Shown: positions 1-7,877, counted from the stretch's first letter. The stretch is DNA of 8,131 nucleotides from Gammaproteobacteria bacterium (GCA_018820745.1 JAHJNP010000200.1:1-8131); one strand, 5' to 3'. Program-made: numbers and translations. The notes: generated by a model not told the origin, from the letters alone.

Positions 1-303
1 TCCCTGGGCATGGCCGGGGCTGCCGCGCTGGGCGAGGTAACCGCCGATTCGCCGGAGGCGGGCGCGGCGCTGCAGCGGCATGTCGACGACTGGGAGCGGG
101 CGGCGTGCCGGACGTTCTTCCAGAGCTACCGCAAGGCAATGGCCGGGCATCCGTCGTTCCCGGCCGACCCTGCGGAAGCCGAGGCGCTGATGACGCTGTT
201 CCTCGCCGAACGATCGATTCTGCAGGTCAACGACGCACTCGCGCGGGATTCGGCCGGCATCGGTGCCGCCATGCGGCACCTGATCCAGGTGGCGCGACGC
301 TGA
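1..303 (+). CDS. treS: C-terminal end of probable trehalose synthase / maltokinase fusion (TreS-Mak), 5' truncated by window
   Basis: This is the last 100 codons of an ORF that is already open at base 1 and stops with TGA at 301-303; the internal ATG at 10 is not a credible start because the frame continues upstream. The visible protein is alpha-helical. Its features in order are a WERAACRTFFQSYRKA segment, a short Pro-rich DP-containing turn (FPADPAEAEAL), a FLAERSILQVNDAL helix and an MRHLIQ tail. This order resembles the end of maltokinase domains (W...F...Y, DP...LL..FLLEKALYEV.YEL, IPLRGLL), as found fused to TreS. TreS interconverts maltose and trehalose, and Mak phosphorylates maltose for GlgE; both act in the cytoplasm. 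The canonical LEKALYE and RPDW-IPLRG motifs are strongly altered here (AERSILQ, no RPxW), so the assignment rests on weak similarity plus context. It lies 13 nt upstream of treZ on the same strand. A standalone maltokinase or another trehalose-cluster protein is possible. Confidence 0.55.
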   Translation, partial: SLGMAGAAALGEVTADSPEAGAALQRHVDDWERAACRTFFQSYRKAMAGHPSFPADPAEAEALMTLFLAERSILQVNDALARDSAGIGAAMRHLIQVARR

Positions 304-309
304 AGGGAG
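304..309 (+). promoter_or_regulatory. Shine-Dalgarno of treZ
   Basis: AGGGAG begins directly after the upstream stop codon. Two in-frame ATGs follow, at 311 and 317. The spacing is 1 nt to the first and 7 nt to the second, so this site favours the start at 317. Confidence 0.7.
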
Positions 310-316
310 AATGGGG

Positions 317-2125
317 ATGACGACACGACGCCACGATATGCCATTCGGAACGCGGATCACCGCGGACGGCGTGCAGTTCCGCCTGTGGGCGCCCGGCTGC
401 GAGCGGGTGGGCCTGTGCCTCGCCGACGCGGCGCGCGAAGCGGTGCTGCCGATGGCCGCCTGCGGCGACGGCTGGTTCGAGCTGACCGTGCCCGATGCCG
501 GGGCGGGCACGCGCTATCGCTTCGAGGTCAACGACGGCCTGCGCGTGCCGGATCCGGTCTCGCGCGCCAATCCGGACGACGTGCACGGCGCCAGCGAAGT
601 GGTCGACCCTGCGGTTTTCGACTGGCAGGACGAAGCATGGCGCGGCCGGCCGTGGGAGGAGGCGGTGGTGTACGAACTGCATGTCGGCACCTTCTCGCCC
701 GAGGGCACCTTCGCCGGCGTGATCGAGCGGCTGGACTACCTGGTCGAACTGGGCGTGACGGCGATCGAGCTGATGCCGGTGGCGGATTTCCCGGGGGCGC
801 GCAGCTGGGGCTACGACGGCGCGCTGCTGTTCGCGCCGGACAGCCGCTACGGCCGGCCGGATGACTTGAAGGCACTGGTGCAGGCGGCGCACGCGAAGGG
901 GCTGATGGTCCTGCTCGACGTGGTGTACAACCATTTCGGCCCGGAGGGCAACTACCTTCACGTCTACGCGAGAAAGTTTTTCACCGAGCGCCACCACACG
1001 CTGTGGGGCGCGGCGATCAACTTCGACGGCGCCGACAGCCGCCCGGTGCGCGAGTTCTTCATCCACAACGCGCTCTACTGGCTCACGGAATACCACTTCG
1101 ACGGCCTGCGCCTGGATGCGGTGCACGCAATCATCGACGACTCCGCGCCGCACATCCTGACCCAACTGGCAGCGCGTGTGCATGCCGCCATTGATCCTGA
1201 ACGGCGGGTACACCTGGTGCTGGAAAACGATGCCAACGAAGCGCGTTACCTGGGCGCGGGCCAATACGCCGCGCAGTGGAACGACGATATCCACCACGCG
1301 CTGCACGTTCTTGCGACCGGCGAAGCCGACGGCTATTACGCGGACTATGCGGATGCGACCGCCCGCCATCTCGGGCGCTGCCTCACCGAAGGCTTCGCCT
1401 ACCAGGGCGAGCCGTCTGCCTATCGCGATCGCACGGCGCGCGGCGAGCCGAGCGCGCAGCTGCCGCCGCAGGCCTTCGTGTCCTTTTTGCAGAACCACGA
1501 CCAGATCGGCAACCGCGCGTTCGGCGAGCGTATCGGCCAGCTCGCGCCGGCGCCGGCAGTGCGCGCGGCGGCAGCGGTCTACCTGCTGGCGCCGGCCATC
1601 CCGATGCTGTTCATGGGCGAGGAGTTCGGCGCGGCGACGCCTTTCCTGTTTTTCTGTGACTTTGGCGGCGAGCTGCGCGAGGCGGTGACCGAAGGGCGTC
1701 GGCGCGAGTTTCGCAAGTTCGCGCGCTTCGCCGACGCGGCGACGCAGGCCGCGATCCCCGACCCCAACCAGGCCGAGACTTTCGCCGCCTCGAGGCTCGA
1801 CTGGTCGTCGCTCGGCGATCCGGAACGCACCGACTGGCTCAACTATTACCGCGAACTGCTGCGGCTGCGCCGGGATGTCATCGTGCCGCGGCTGCGCGGC
1901 ATGGCAGGCCACGCCGGCGCGTTCGAGACGTTTGCGCCCGCCGGCCTGCGGGTGAGCTGGCGCCTCGGCGACGGCTCGACGTTGCGGCTGCTGGCGAATC
2001 TGTCCGGCGAGGCGGCCAGCGCGGCCGCCCCGCCCGGGGAAACGCTGTTCGCCTTGGCCACGGCGGCCGGTAAGGATGAACTGGCACCCTGGTCGGTGCG
2101 GTGGACGCTGGAGGCATCGCCATGA
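317..2125 (+). CDS. treZ: Malto-oligosyltrehalose trehalohydrolase (TreZ)
   Basis: This 602-residue cytoplasmic GH13 enzyme hydrolyses the alpha-1,4 bond next to the trehalosyl end of maltooligosyl-trehalose, releasing free trehalose and a shortened glucan. An N-terminal CBM48-like beta domain (about residues 10-95, with GVQFRLWAP at 18-26) precedes the (beta/alpha)8 barrel. The four GH13 regions are intact: DVVYNH at 201-206; FDGLRLDAVHA with nucleophile D267; LVLENDAN with acid/base E303; and FLQNHDQIGNR with D395. The TreZ-typical LFMGEEFGAATPF stretch (431-443) follows, and GRRREF comes soon after. Length is normal for the family. The 317 start is chosen over ATG 311 because AGGGAG sits 7 nt before it; the difference is only two residues. 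The gene is 13 nt downstream of the TreS-Mak-like gene and overlaps the next gene at ATGA, so it is mid-operon. Identity is secure from the TreZ-specific motifs and from the TreY partner next door. Confidence 0.96.
   Translation: MTTRRHDMPFGTRITADGVQFRLWAPGCERVGLCLADAAREAVLPMAACGDGWFELTVPDAGAGTRYRFEVNDGLRVPDPVSRANPDDVHGASEVVDPAVFDWQDEAWRGRPWEEAVVYELHVGTFSPEGTFAGVIERLDYLVELGVTAIELMPVADFPGARSWGYDGALLFAPDSRYGRPDDLKALVQAAHAKGLMVLLDVVYNHFGPEGNYLHVYARKFFTERHHTLWGAAINFDGADSRPVREFFIHNALYWLTEYHFDGLRLDAVHAIIDDSAPHILTQLAARVHAAIDPERRVHLVLENDANEARYLGAGQYAAQWNDDIHHALHVLATGEADGYYADYADATARHLGRCLTEGFAYQGEPSAYRDRTARGEPSAQLPPQAFVSFLQNHDQIGNRAFGERIGQLAPAPAVRAAAAVYLLAPAIPMLFMGEEFGAATPFLFFCDFGGELREAVTEGRRREFRKFARFADAATQAAIPDPNQAETFAASRLDWSSLGDPERTDWLNYYRELLRLRRDVIVPRLRGMAGHAGAFETFAPAGLRVSWRLGDGSTLRLLANLSGEAASAAAPPGETLFALATAAGKDELAPWSVRWTLEASP
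2110..2125 (+). promoter_or_regulatory. Shine-Dalgarno and ATGA stop/start overlap between treZ and malQ-treY
   Basis: GGAGG at 2110-2114 lies 7 nt before ATG 2122, whose bases are shared with the treZ stop (ATGA; TGA at 2123-2125). This decides the start of the fusion gene over the GTG at 2101, and it suggests translational coupling of the two ORFs. Confidence 0.85.
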
Positions 2126-5100
2126 GCGCGCTGCTCGACCAGCTGTGCGAGCGCTGCGGCGTGCTGCCCGGCTACCATGACATCTGGGGCGGCTTCCATC
2201 ACACTCCGGACGCGACCAGGCGCGCCCTGCTCGCCGCCATGGGGCTGCCGGCGAATAGCGACGAAGAGGCCGCCGCGTCCCTGCGGGCGCTGGACCGGCG
2301 CGAGTGGGCGCGGCCGCTGCCGCCGGTGAGGGTGGTGCGCGAGCCGGCGCGGCCGCACCGCATTGCCATCGCGCTGCCGCTGGCCGAGGAGAAGCAGGCC
2401 TGGCGCTGGCGCCTGCAGCGCGAGTCGGGGGGCGAGGACGGCGGCGAGTGCGTGCCGGCGGACCTGGAGGCGGCCGGACGCTGCGATCTCGACGGCCACA
2501 CCTTCGTGCGGCGGGTGCTGCCGCTGGATTTTCTGGTGGAGCCGGGCTATCACCGCTTCGTTTTGGCGCGCGCCGACGGCCGCGGCGAATCCGCCGAGAT
2601 GGCGTTCATCGTCGCCCCCGCCGCCTGCTATGTGCCGCCGGCAATCCAGGGCGAGGGGCGCGCGTGGGGCTTCGCGGCCCAGCTCTACGGCATCCGCTCC
2701 GAACGCAACTGGGGCATCGGCGACTTCGGTGACCTGCGCAACCTGATCGAATACTGCGCCGCGGTCGGCGCCGGCACCGTGCTGCTCAACCCGCTGCACG
2801 CGCTGTTCCCCGACGCCCCCGAACACGCCAGCCCCTACAGTCCTTCCAGCCGCTCGTTCTTCAACACGCTTTACCTCGACGTCGAGGCCATCGCCGATTT
2901 CGCCGAGTGCGAGGAAGCCCGGACGATGGTGCACGTGCCGCAGTTCCAGGCGCGGCTGCGGGCACTGCGCGCCACCGATCAGGTCGATTACCGTGGCGTG
3001 GCGGTGCTCAAGAATCAGGTCCTCGAATGCCTGTATGAACATTTCCGCAGCGAGCACCTCGACCATGACAGCAAGCGGGCGCAGGGATTCCGCGCCTTCC
3101 AGGCGTCACAGGGCGAAGGCCTGCGCCGCCAGGCGCTGTTCGAGGCACTGCAGGCGCATTTTCGCGGGCAGGACAGCGCGGTGTGGGGTTGGCCGGCGTG
3201 GCCGGAAGCTTACCGCGACCCGCACGCCCCCGAGGTGGACGCCTTCTGCGAAGCCCATCTGCAACGGGTGGAGTTTTTCGAATACCTGCAGTGGCAGGCG
3301 AGCAACCAGTTGGCCGCAGTTGGCACCCGTTCGTGGGAACTGGGGCTCGGCATCGGCGTGATGCTCGATCTGGCGATCGGCGTGGCGGAAGGCGGCGCCG
3401 CGGCATGGCGCCGCCGCGAACTCTATGCGCTTGACGCCAGCACCGGCGCGCCGCCCGACCTGATCAACCGCATGGGGCAGGACTGGGGCCTGCCGCCGTG
3501 GATTCCGCACCGGCTGACCGACGCGGCCTACGCGCCTTTCATCGAGCTGCTGCGCGCCAACATGCGCGACGCCGGCGCGCTGCGCCTCGATCACGTGATG
3601 GGACTGCAGCGCCTGTTTTGGGTGGCACGCGGGCTGCCCATCGCAGAAGGCGCCTACGTGCTGTATCCGTTCGAGGACCTGCTCGGCATCCTCGCGCTGG
3701 AAAGCCAGCGCAACCGCTGCCTGGTGGTGGGCGAGGATCTCGGCACGGTGCCGGACGCGGTGCGCGACACGCTGCACCCGATCAACGTGCTGTCGACGCG
3801 GCTGCTGTATTTCGAGCGGCAGGAAAACGGCCGGCTGCAGCCGCCGCAGGCCTACCCTGCGAATGCTGTGGCCGCGGTGACCACCCACGACCTGCCGACG
3901 CTGGCGGGCTTCTGGCAGGGGCTGGACATCGACCTGCGCGACCAGCTGCATCTGTTTCCGGACGACGAGGTGCGCAACCAGCAGGTGGTCACCCGCTCGG
4001 AGGACCGCGCGCAATTGCTGGTGGCGCTGGAAGGCGAGGGTGTGCTGCCGCCCGGCAGCGGGATGCAGCCGGTGGCCTTTCCCGAAATGACGCCCGAACT
4101 CGCGGCCGCGGTCTACACCTATCTGGCGCGGGCGCCATCCAGACTGCTGCTGCTGCAGATGGAAGACGGCTTCGGCGTGCACGAGCAGCCCAACCTGCCG
4201 GGCACGGTGGAGCCGGTCTATCCGAACTGGCGGCTGAAGATGCCGCTCAATCTGGAGGCGTGGCACGACAGCCCCTGGCTGCAGGTCATTCTGCCGGCGC
4301 TGCGCCAGGAACGTCCGGTGGCCCGGGTGTCCGGTCCCGCCGGCGGCGGAACGGGGGAGGGGGTGCGCCTGTGGATCCCGCGCGCCACCTACCGGCTGCA
4401 GCTGAACCGCGATTTCAAACTGCACCAGGCGACGGCGCTGCTGCCCTATCTGGACGAGCTCGGCGTCAGCCACTGTTATCTGTCGCCGATTTTCAAGGCA
4501 CGCCCCGGCAGCCGACACGGCTACGACATTACCGACCACAGCAGCCTCAATCCGGAAATCGCCGGCGCCGAGGACTTCGAGCAGTTCGTTGCGGCGCTGA
4601 AGCGTCGCGGCATGGGCCTGATCATCGACATGGTGCCCAATCACATGGGCATCATGGGCGCCGACAATGACTGGTGGCTGGACGTGCTGGAGAACGGCCC
4701 GGCTTCCCGCTTCGCCGACTATTTCGATATCGACTGGTACACCAGCGCCGGGGAACTGCCGGGGCGGGTGCTGCTCCCGGTGCTGGGCGACCACTACGGC
4801 GCGGTGCTCGACAGCGGCGAACTCCGGCTCGCATTCGATGCCGAACAGGGGAGCTTCAGCGTGTTCTATTACGAGCACCGTTTCCCGGTGGATCCGCGCG
4901 AGTACCCGCGCATCCTGGGTTACGACCTGGCGCGTCTGCAGGCACGCCTGGGCACCGAGGATGCGGCGCTGCTTGAATTCCAGTCGCTGGTCACGGCCTT
5001 CGGCCATCTGCCGGGACGCGACAGCGTGGACGGGGAATCGGTGGCCGAGCGCAATCGCGACAAGGAAGTGCACAAGCACCATCTGGCCTCACTGTATGTC

Positions 5101-7299
5101 GGCAGCGCCGACATCGCGCAGTTCGTCGACGAGAACGTGGCGGAATGCAACGGCACGGCGGCACCGGGCGCCGAGCGTTTCGACCTGATGCACGAACTGC
5201 TGCAGGCCCAGGCTTACCGGCTGGCGTTCTGGCGCGTGGCGTCGGACGAGATCAACTACCGCCGCTTCTTCGACATCAACGACCTGGCGGCGCTGCGCAT
5301 GGACAACCCGGAGGTGTTCGAGGCCACGCACCGTCTGGTGCACGAGCTGCTGGCGCGCGGCTACGTGAACGGGCTGCGCATCGATCATCCGGATGGCCTG
5401 TATGACCCGCAGGAATATTTCGGGCGCCTGCAGGCGATGGCGGCGGCGACGGCGTCCAGACCGGACGAAGAAAACACGCGGCCGCTGTACCTGGTGGTAG
5501 AGAAAATCCTCGCCGCCCACGAACATCTTCCGGAATCGTGGCCCGTTCACGGCACCACCGGCTACGACTTCGCGGCGGCGTGCGGTGGCCTGTTCGTCGA
5601 TGCCGCTGCCGAAGACCCTTTCACCCACCTTTATCAGAACTTCATCCACGCGCATCCGGATTTCAACGAGATGGTGCGCGCCAACAAGCACCTGATCATG
5701 GAAACCTCGCTGGCGGGCGAACTGCAGGTGCTGGCGACCCAGCTGACACGGCTGGCCAAGGGGAACCGCCGCACCTGCGATTTCACCTTCAACAGTCTGC
5801 GCGGCGCGCTGGCCGAAACTGTCGCCGGTTTTCCGGTCTACCGCACTTACGTCGCGGACTGCGAGACTGCGCCGGACGACGCCCGCTATGTGGAGTGGGC
5901 AGTGGGGGTGGCGAAGAAGCGCAGCCAGGCGGCGGACACCAGCATTTTCGATTTCGTTCGTGACGTGCTGCTGGCGCGCCAGGGACAGGGCCGCAGCGAA
6001 GGCTATCGCCAGGCGGCGTGTGCCTTCGCCATGAAGTTCCAGCAGTACAGCAGCCCGGTGATGGCGAAGTCGGTGGAGGACACCACCTTCTACCAGTACA
6101 ACCGGCTGCTGGCCTTGAACGAGGTCGGCAGCGAGCCGCACCACTTCGGCGTCTCGCTGGCGGCCTTCCACCACGAGAACCAGGCGCGTGCGCGCCGCTG
6201 GCCGCACGCCATGCTGGCCGGCTCCACCCACGACAGCAAGCGCTCGGAGGACGTTCGGGCGCGGCTCGCCGCGCTCTCCGAGCTGGCGGGCGAATGGCGC
6301 CTCGCACTGTCCCGCTGGAGCAAGCTCAACCGCAGCAAGCGCCGCAAGCTGGACGTCGGGCGCGCCCCCAGCCGCAACGACGAGTATCTGCTGTACCAGA
6401 CGCTGCTCGGAATCTGGCCGTTCGAGGCGGCGGATGCCGAGGGCCTGGCGCAGCTTGCGGAACGGGTCGAGGCCTACATGATCAAGGCCGTGCGCGAGGC
6501 CAAGGTGAGCAGCTCGTGGATGAACCCGAACGCAGACTACGAGGCGGCGACCGGCGACTTCGTCCGCGCGCTGCTGGCACCCGAGCCGAACAACCTGTTT
6601 CTGCGCGACTTCGTGCCGTTCCAACAGCAGGTCGCGCGTGTGGGGGCCTTCAACAGCCTGGCGCAATTGCTGCTCAGGCTCACCTCGCCCGGCGTGCCGG
6701 ACTTCTACCAGGGCAGCGAGCTGTGGGACTTCAGTCTGGTCGACCCCGACAACCGGCGGCCGGTGGACTACGCACAGCGGCAGGCGGCGCTGCAGTCGAT
6801 CCGGACCGCGTGCGCCGAGCGCGGCGAGGCGGCGTGTGCGGGCGAGCTGCTCGACCGGCTGCAGGACGGGCGAATCAAGCTATACCTGACATGGAAGACG
6901 CTGGCGCTGCGCCGCGCGTGCGAAGCGCTGTTCCGCGACGGCGACTACCTGCCGCTCAAGACCCACGGCGCGCGCGCAGAACAGCTCTGCGCCTTCGCCC
7001 GCCACGCCAATGGCGAGATGCTGGTGGTGCTGGTGCCGCGCCTGTTCGGCCGCCTGATGGCCGGCATCGGCCGCCTGCCGGTCGGCGCTGCGGTGTGGGG
7101 CGACACCTGGGTCGAACTGCCGCCGGAGCGGATGCATGCGCAGTGGCTCAATGTGCTGACCGATCAGCGGATCGAGGCGCAGCCGCTGGGCGAGACGCAG
7201 GGACTGCTGCTGGCGCAGGTGTTCGAGGGGTTCCCCTATGCGCTGCTGCGTGCCAACGAAACCCCCCATTCATTACCCGAGGAGGAGAAACATGACTGA
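2122..7299 (+). CDS. malQ-treY: Bifunctional 4-alpha-glucanotransferase / malto-oligosyltrehalose synthase (MalQ-TreY fusion)
   Basis: This is one uninterrupted ORF of 1725 residues. Residues 1 to about 735 are a complete E. coli-type MalQ (GH77): a long N-terminal region, NWGIGDFGDL at 196-205, a SPYSPSSR loop, GAPPDLINRMGQDWGLPPW, LRLDHVMGL with nucleophile D490, GEDLGTVP with acid/base E538, and THDLPT with D590. About 737-749 is a Gly-rich linker. About 751-1725 is a complete TreY (GH13): ATYRLQLN at 755-762, LSPIF and SRHGYDITDH near 787-805, IIDMVPNHMG (834-843), YRRFFDIN, GLRIDHPDGL with nucleophile D1088, LVVEKIL with acid/base E1127, HGTTGYDF, MAKSVEDTTFYQYNRLL, GSTHDSKRSEDVR with D1371, and GVPDFYQGSELWDFSLVDPDNRRPVDY. 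MalQ disproportionates malto-oligosaccharides, and TreY turns the reducing-end bond into an alpha,alpha-1,1 trehalose bond for TreZ. All catalytic residues of both halves are present, so both activities are expected in the cytoplasm. Such fusions exist as an annotated family, from memory. It is translationally coupled to its neighbours on both sides. Confidence 0.96.
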   Translation: MSALLDQLCERCGVLPGYHDIWGGFHHTPDATRRALLAAMGLPANSDEEAAASLRALDRREWARPLPPVRVVREPARPHRIAIALPLAEEKQAWRWRLQRESGGEDGGECVPADLEAAGRCDLDGHTFVRRVLPLDFLVEPGYHRFVLARADGRGESAEMAFIVAPAACYVPPAIQGEGRAWGFAAQLYGIRSERNWGIGDFGDLRNLIEYCAAVGAGTVLLNPLHALFPDAPEHASPYSPSSRSFFNTLYLDVEAIADFAECEEARTMVHVPQFQARLRALRATDQVDYRGVAVLKNQVLECLYEHFRSEHLDHDSKRAQGFRAFQASQGEGLRRQALFEALQAHFRGQDSAVWGWPAWPEAYRDPHAPEVDAFCEAHLQRVEFFEYLQWQASNQLAAVGTRSWELGLGIGVMLDLAIGVAEGGAAAWRRRELYALDASTGAPPDLINRMGQDWGLPPWIPHRLTDAAYAPFIELLRANMRDAGALRLDHVMGLQRLFWVARGLPIAEGAYVLYPFEDLLGILALESQRNRCLVVGEDLGTVPDAVRDTLHPINVLSTRLLYFERQENGRLQPPQAYPANAVAAVTTHDLPTLAGFWQGLDIDLRDQLHLFPDDEVRNQQVVTRSEDRAQLLVALEGEGVLPPGSGMQPVAFPEMTPELAAAVYTYLARAPSRLLLLQMEDGFGVHEQPNLPGTVEPVYPNWRLKMPLNLEAWHDSPWLQVILPALRQERPVARVSGPAGGGTGEGVRLWIPRATYRLQLNRDFKLHQATALLPYLDELGVSHCYLSPIFKARPGSRHGYDITDHSSLNPEIAGAEDFEQFVAALKRRGMGLIIDMVPNHMGIMGADNDWWLDVLENGPASRFADYFDIDWYTSAGELPGRVLLPVLGDHYGAVLDSGELRLAFDAEQGSFSVFYYEHRFPVDPREYPRILGYDLARLQARLGTEDAALLEFQSLVTAFGHLPGRDSVDGESVAERNRDKEVHKHHLASLYVGSADIAQFVDENVAECNGTAAPGAERFDLMHELLQAQAYRLAFWRVASDEINYRRFFDINDLAALRMDNPEVFEATHRLVHELLARGYVNGLRIDHPDGLYDPQEYFGRLQAMAAATASRPDEENTRPLYLVVEKILAAHEHLPESWPVHGTTGYDFAAACGGLFVDAAAEDPFTHLYQNFIHAHPDFNEMVRANKHLIMETSLAGELQVLATQLTRLAKGNRRTCDFTFNSLRGALAETVAGFPVYRTYVADCETAPDDARYVEWAVGVAKKRSQAADTSIFDFVRDVLLARQGQGRSEGYRQAACAFAMKFQQYSSPVMAKSVEDTTFYQYNRLLALNEVGSEPHHFGVSLAAFHHENQARARRWPHAMLAGSTHDSKRSEDVRARLAALSELAGEWRLALSRWSKLNRSKRRKLDVGRAPSRNDEYLLYQTLLGIWPFEAADAEGLAQLAERVEAYMIKAVREAKVSSSWMNPNADYEAATGDFVRALLAPEPNNLFLRDFVPFQQQVARVGAFNSLAQLLLRLTSPGVPDFYQGSELWDFSLVDPDNRRPVDYAQRQAALQSIRTACAERGEAACAGELLDRLQDGRIKLYLTWKTLALRRACEALFRDGDYLPLKTHGARAEQLCAFARHANGEMLVVLVPRLFGRLMAGIGRLPVGAAVWGDTWVELPPERMHAQWLNVLTDQRIEAQPLGETQGLLLAQVFEGFPYALLRANETPHSLPEEEKHD
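4330..4368 (+). other. Interdomain linker of the MalQ-TreY fusion
   Basis: This encodes about residues 737-749 (SGPAGGGTGEGVR), a Gly/Ser/Pro-rich stretch between the end of the MalQ domain (LPALRQERP at 724-732) and the first TreY strand (IPRATYRLQLN). It is short and probably flexible. I see no remnant stop codon, ribosome binding site or second start here. Boundaries are approximate. Confidence 0.75.
7280..7299 (+). promoter_or_regulatory. Strong Shine-Dalgarno inside the 3' end of the fusion gene, with 8-nt ORF overlap
   Basis: AGGAGGAG (7280-7287), containing a consensus AGGAGG at 7280-7285, lies 6 nt before ATG 7292. The upstream gene ends with TGA at 7297-7299, so the two frames share 7292-7299. 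The same bases encode the Glu-rich C-terminal tail (EEEKHD) of the fusion protein. This fixes the start of the downstream gene at 7292 rather than at an earlier in-frame ATG (7238). Confidence 0.88.
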
Positions 7300-7870
7300 A
7301 ATCAACCCGAACGAACAGGAAGCCGGTGCGCGGGGATTCTGGCATCGCTACCGTTTACCGATTATCGTTGCGGTGATCGGCATCGCAATCATCGGCTGGC
7401 TGGTTGTCTCCAAGGGCACCGCGGTGAGACAGGCGCAGGAAACCGTGGCGGCCCAGCGCGCCGAATGGGTCAAGCAGGCCGAGGCACGCCAGGCCGGCAT
7501 GGTGAAGCAGTCGCTGAACCTGTTCGGCGTGCCGCTGGCCTGGGCGGTTCGCCGCGAAATGATGGCGGGGAACCTGGACCAGGTGGACCAGTACGTGACC
7601 GACCTGGTCAAGCTGGAGGGCGTCGAGGGGGTGACGGTGGCGCAGGCGGACGGCAGCGTCGCCGTGGCCAGCGACCGCAGGCACCTGGGCACTGCCTTCG
7701 GCGGCCTCTATGCCGAGCGTCATTTGACTGCGGAGCAGATCACTGCCGAGGAGACCGCGCCCGGGCAATGGCTACTGGTGGTGCCGGTGATGGGGCTGAA
7801 TGCGCGCCTCGGCACGGTGGCCATCGAGTACCGGGCGCCGCCGTCCGCGCCGTCCGCGCCGGGCGAGTAA
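7292..7870 (+). CDS. Small membrane-anchored protein with periplasmic sensor-like domain, function unknown
   Basis: I do not recognise a named family for this 192-residue protein. The N-terminus is short and cytoplasmic with basic residues (R14, H18, R19, R21), followed by one hydrophobic segment at about 22-39 (LPIIVAVIGIAIIGWLVV). The charge pattern predicts an uncleaved anchor with the rest in the periplasm. Residues about 42-72 look like a polar helix rich in Ala, Gln and Glu. About 73-180 resembles a small extracytoplasmic sensor fold (single Cache / PAS-like): PLAWAVRREMMAGNLDQVDQYV, then VEGVTVAQADGSVAVASD (strand-turn-strand), and finally WLLVVPVMGLNARLGTVAIEY as closing strands. The tail is Pro/Ser/Ala-rich. 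No kinase, GGDEF, HAMP, methyl-accepting or other output domain follows. The start at 7292 is supported by a near-perfect Shine-Dalgarno and an 8-nt overlap with malQ-treY, so it is co-translated with trehalose synthesis. It may sense an osmotic or saccharide cue and pass it to a partner protein, but that is inference only. Confidence 0.85.
   Translation: MTEINPNEQEAGARGFWHRYRLPIIVAVIGIAIIGWLVVSKGTAVRQAQETVAAQRAEWVKQAEARQAGMVKQSLNLFGVPLAWAVRREMMAGNLDQVDQYVTDLVKLEGVEGVTVAQADGSVAVASDRRHLGTAFGGLYAERHLTAEQITAEETAPGQWLLVVPVMGLNARLGTVAIEYRAPPSAPSAPGE
7842..7859 (+). repeat. Two-copy 9-bp tandem repeat (CGTCCGCGC)
   Basis: The unit occurs twice head-to-tail at 7842-7850 and 7851-7859 and encodes the PPSAPSAP tail of the small membrane protein. 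It keeps frame, so copy-number change would only lengthen or shorten a presumably disordered tail by three residues. Confidence 0.6.
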
Positions 7871-7877
7871 GGGCCGA

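Noticed and set aside
311..319. ATG at 311 as the treZ start
   Set aside because: The AGGGAG motif ends only 1 nt before it; ATG 317 has an ideal 7-nt spacing. The protein is hardly affected.
3106..5082. Long antisense ORF (658 codons) opposite malQ-treY, with similar ones at 227-1912, 1846-3066 and 5089-6666 on the minus strand
   Set aside because: These are shadow frames of very GC-rich coding DNA. The translations are rich in Arg, His, Val and Gln with no domain motifs, they lack good ribosome binding sites, and the plus-strand frames carry complete catalytic motifs.
7020..7027. Chi-like GCTGGTGG octamers (also at 4017-4024)
   Set aside because: They are expected by chance in Leu/Val-rich GC-rich coding sequence, and this octamer is only established as Chi in enteric bacteria.
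6018..7295. Plus-strand alternative-frame ORF of 425 codons within treY, and a similar one at 3498-4670
   Set aside because: The composition is dominated by Ala, Arg, Gly and Pro, typical of out-of-frame GC-rich reading. The true frame carries TreY and MalQ signatures throughout.
7724..7729. TTGACT resembling a -35 box inside the small membrane protein gene
   Set aside because: There is no acceptable -10 element at 16-18 nt spacing and no gene start downstream on this strand.
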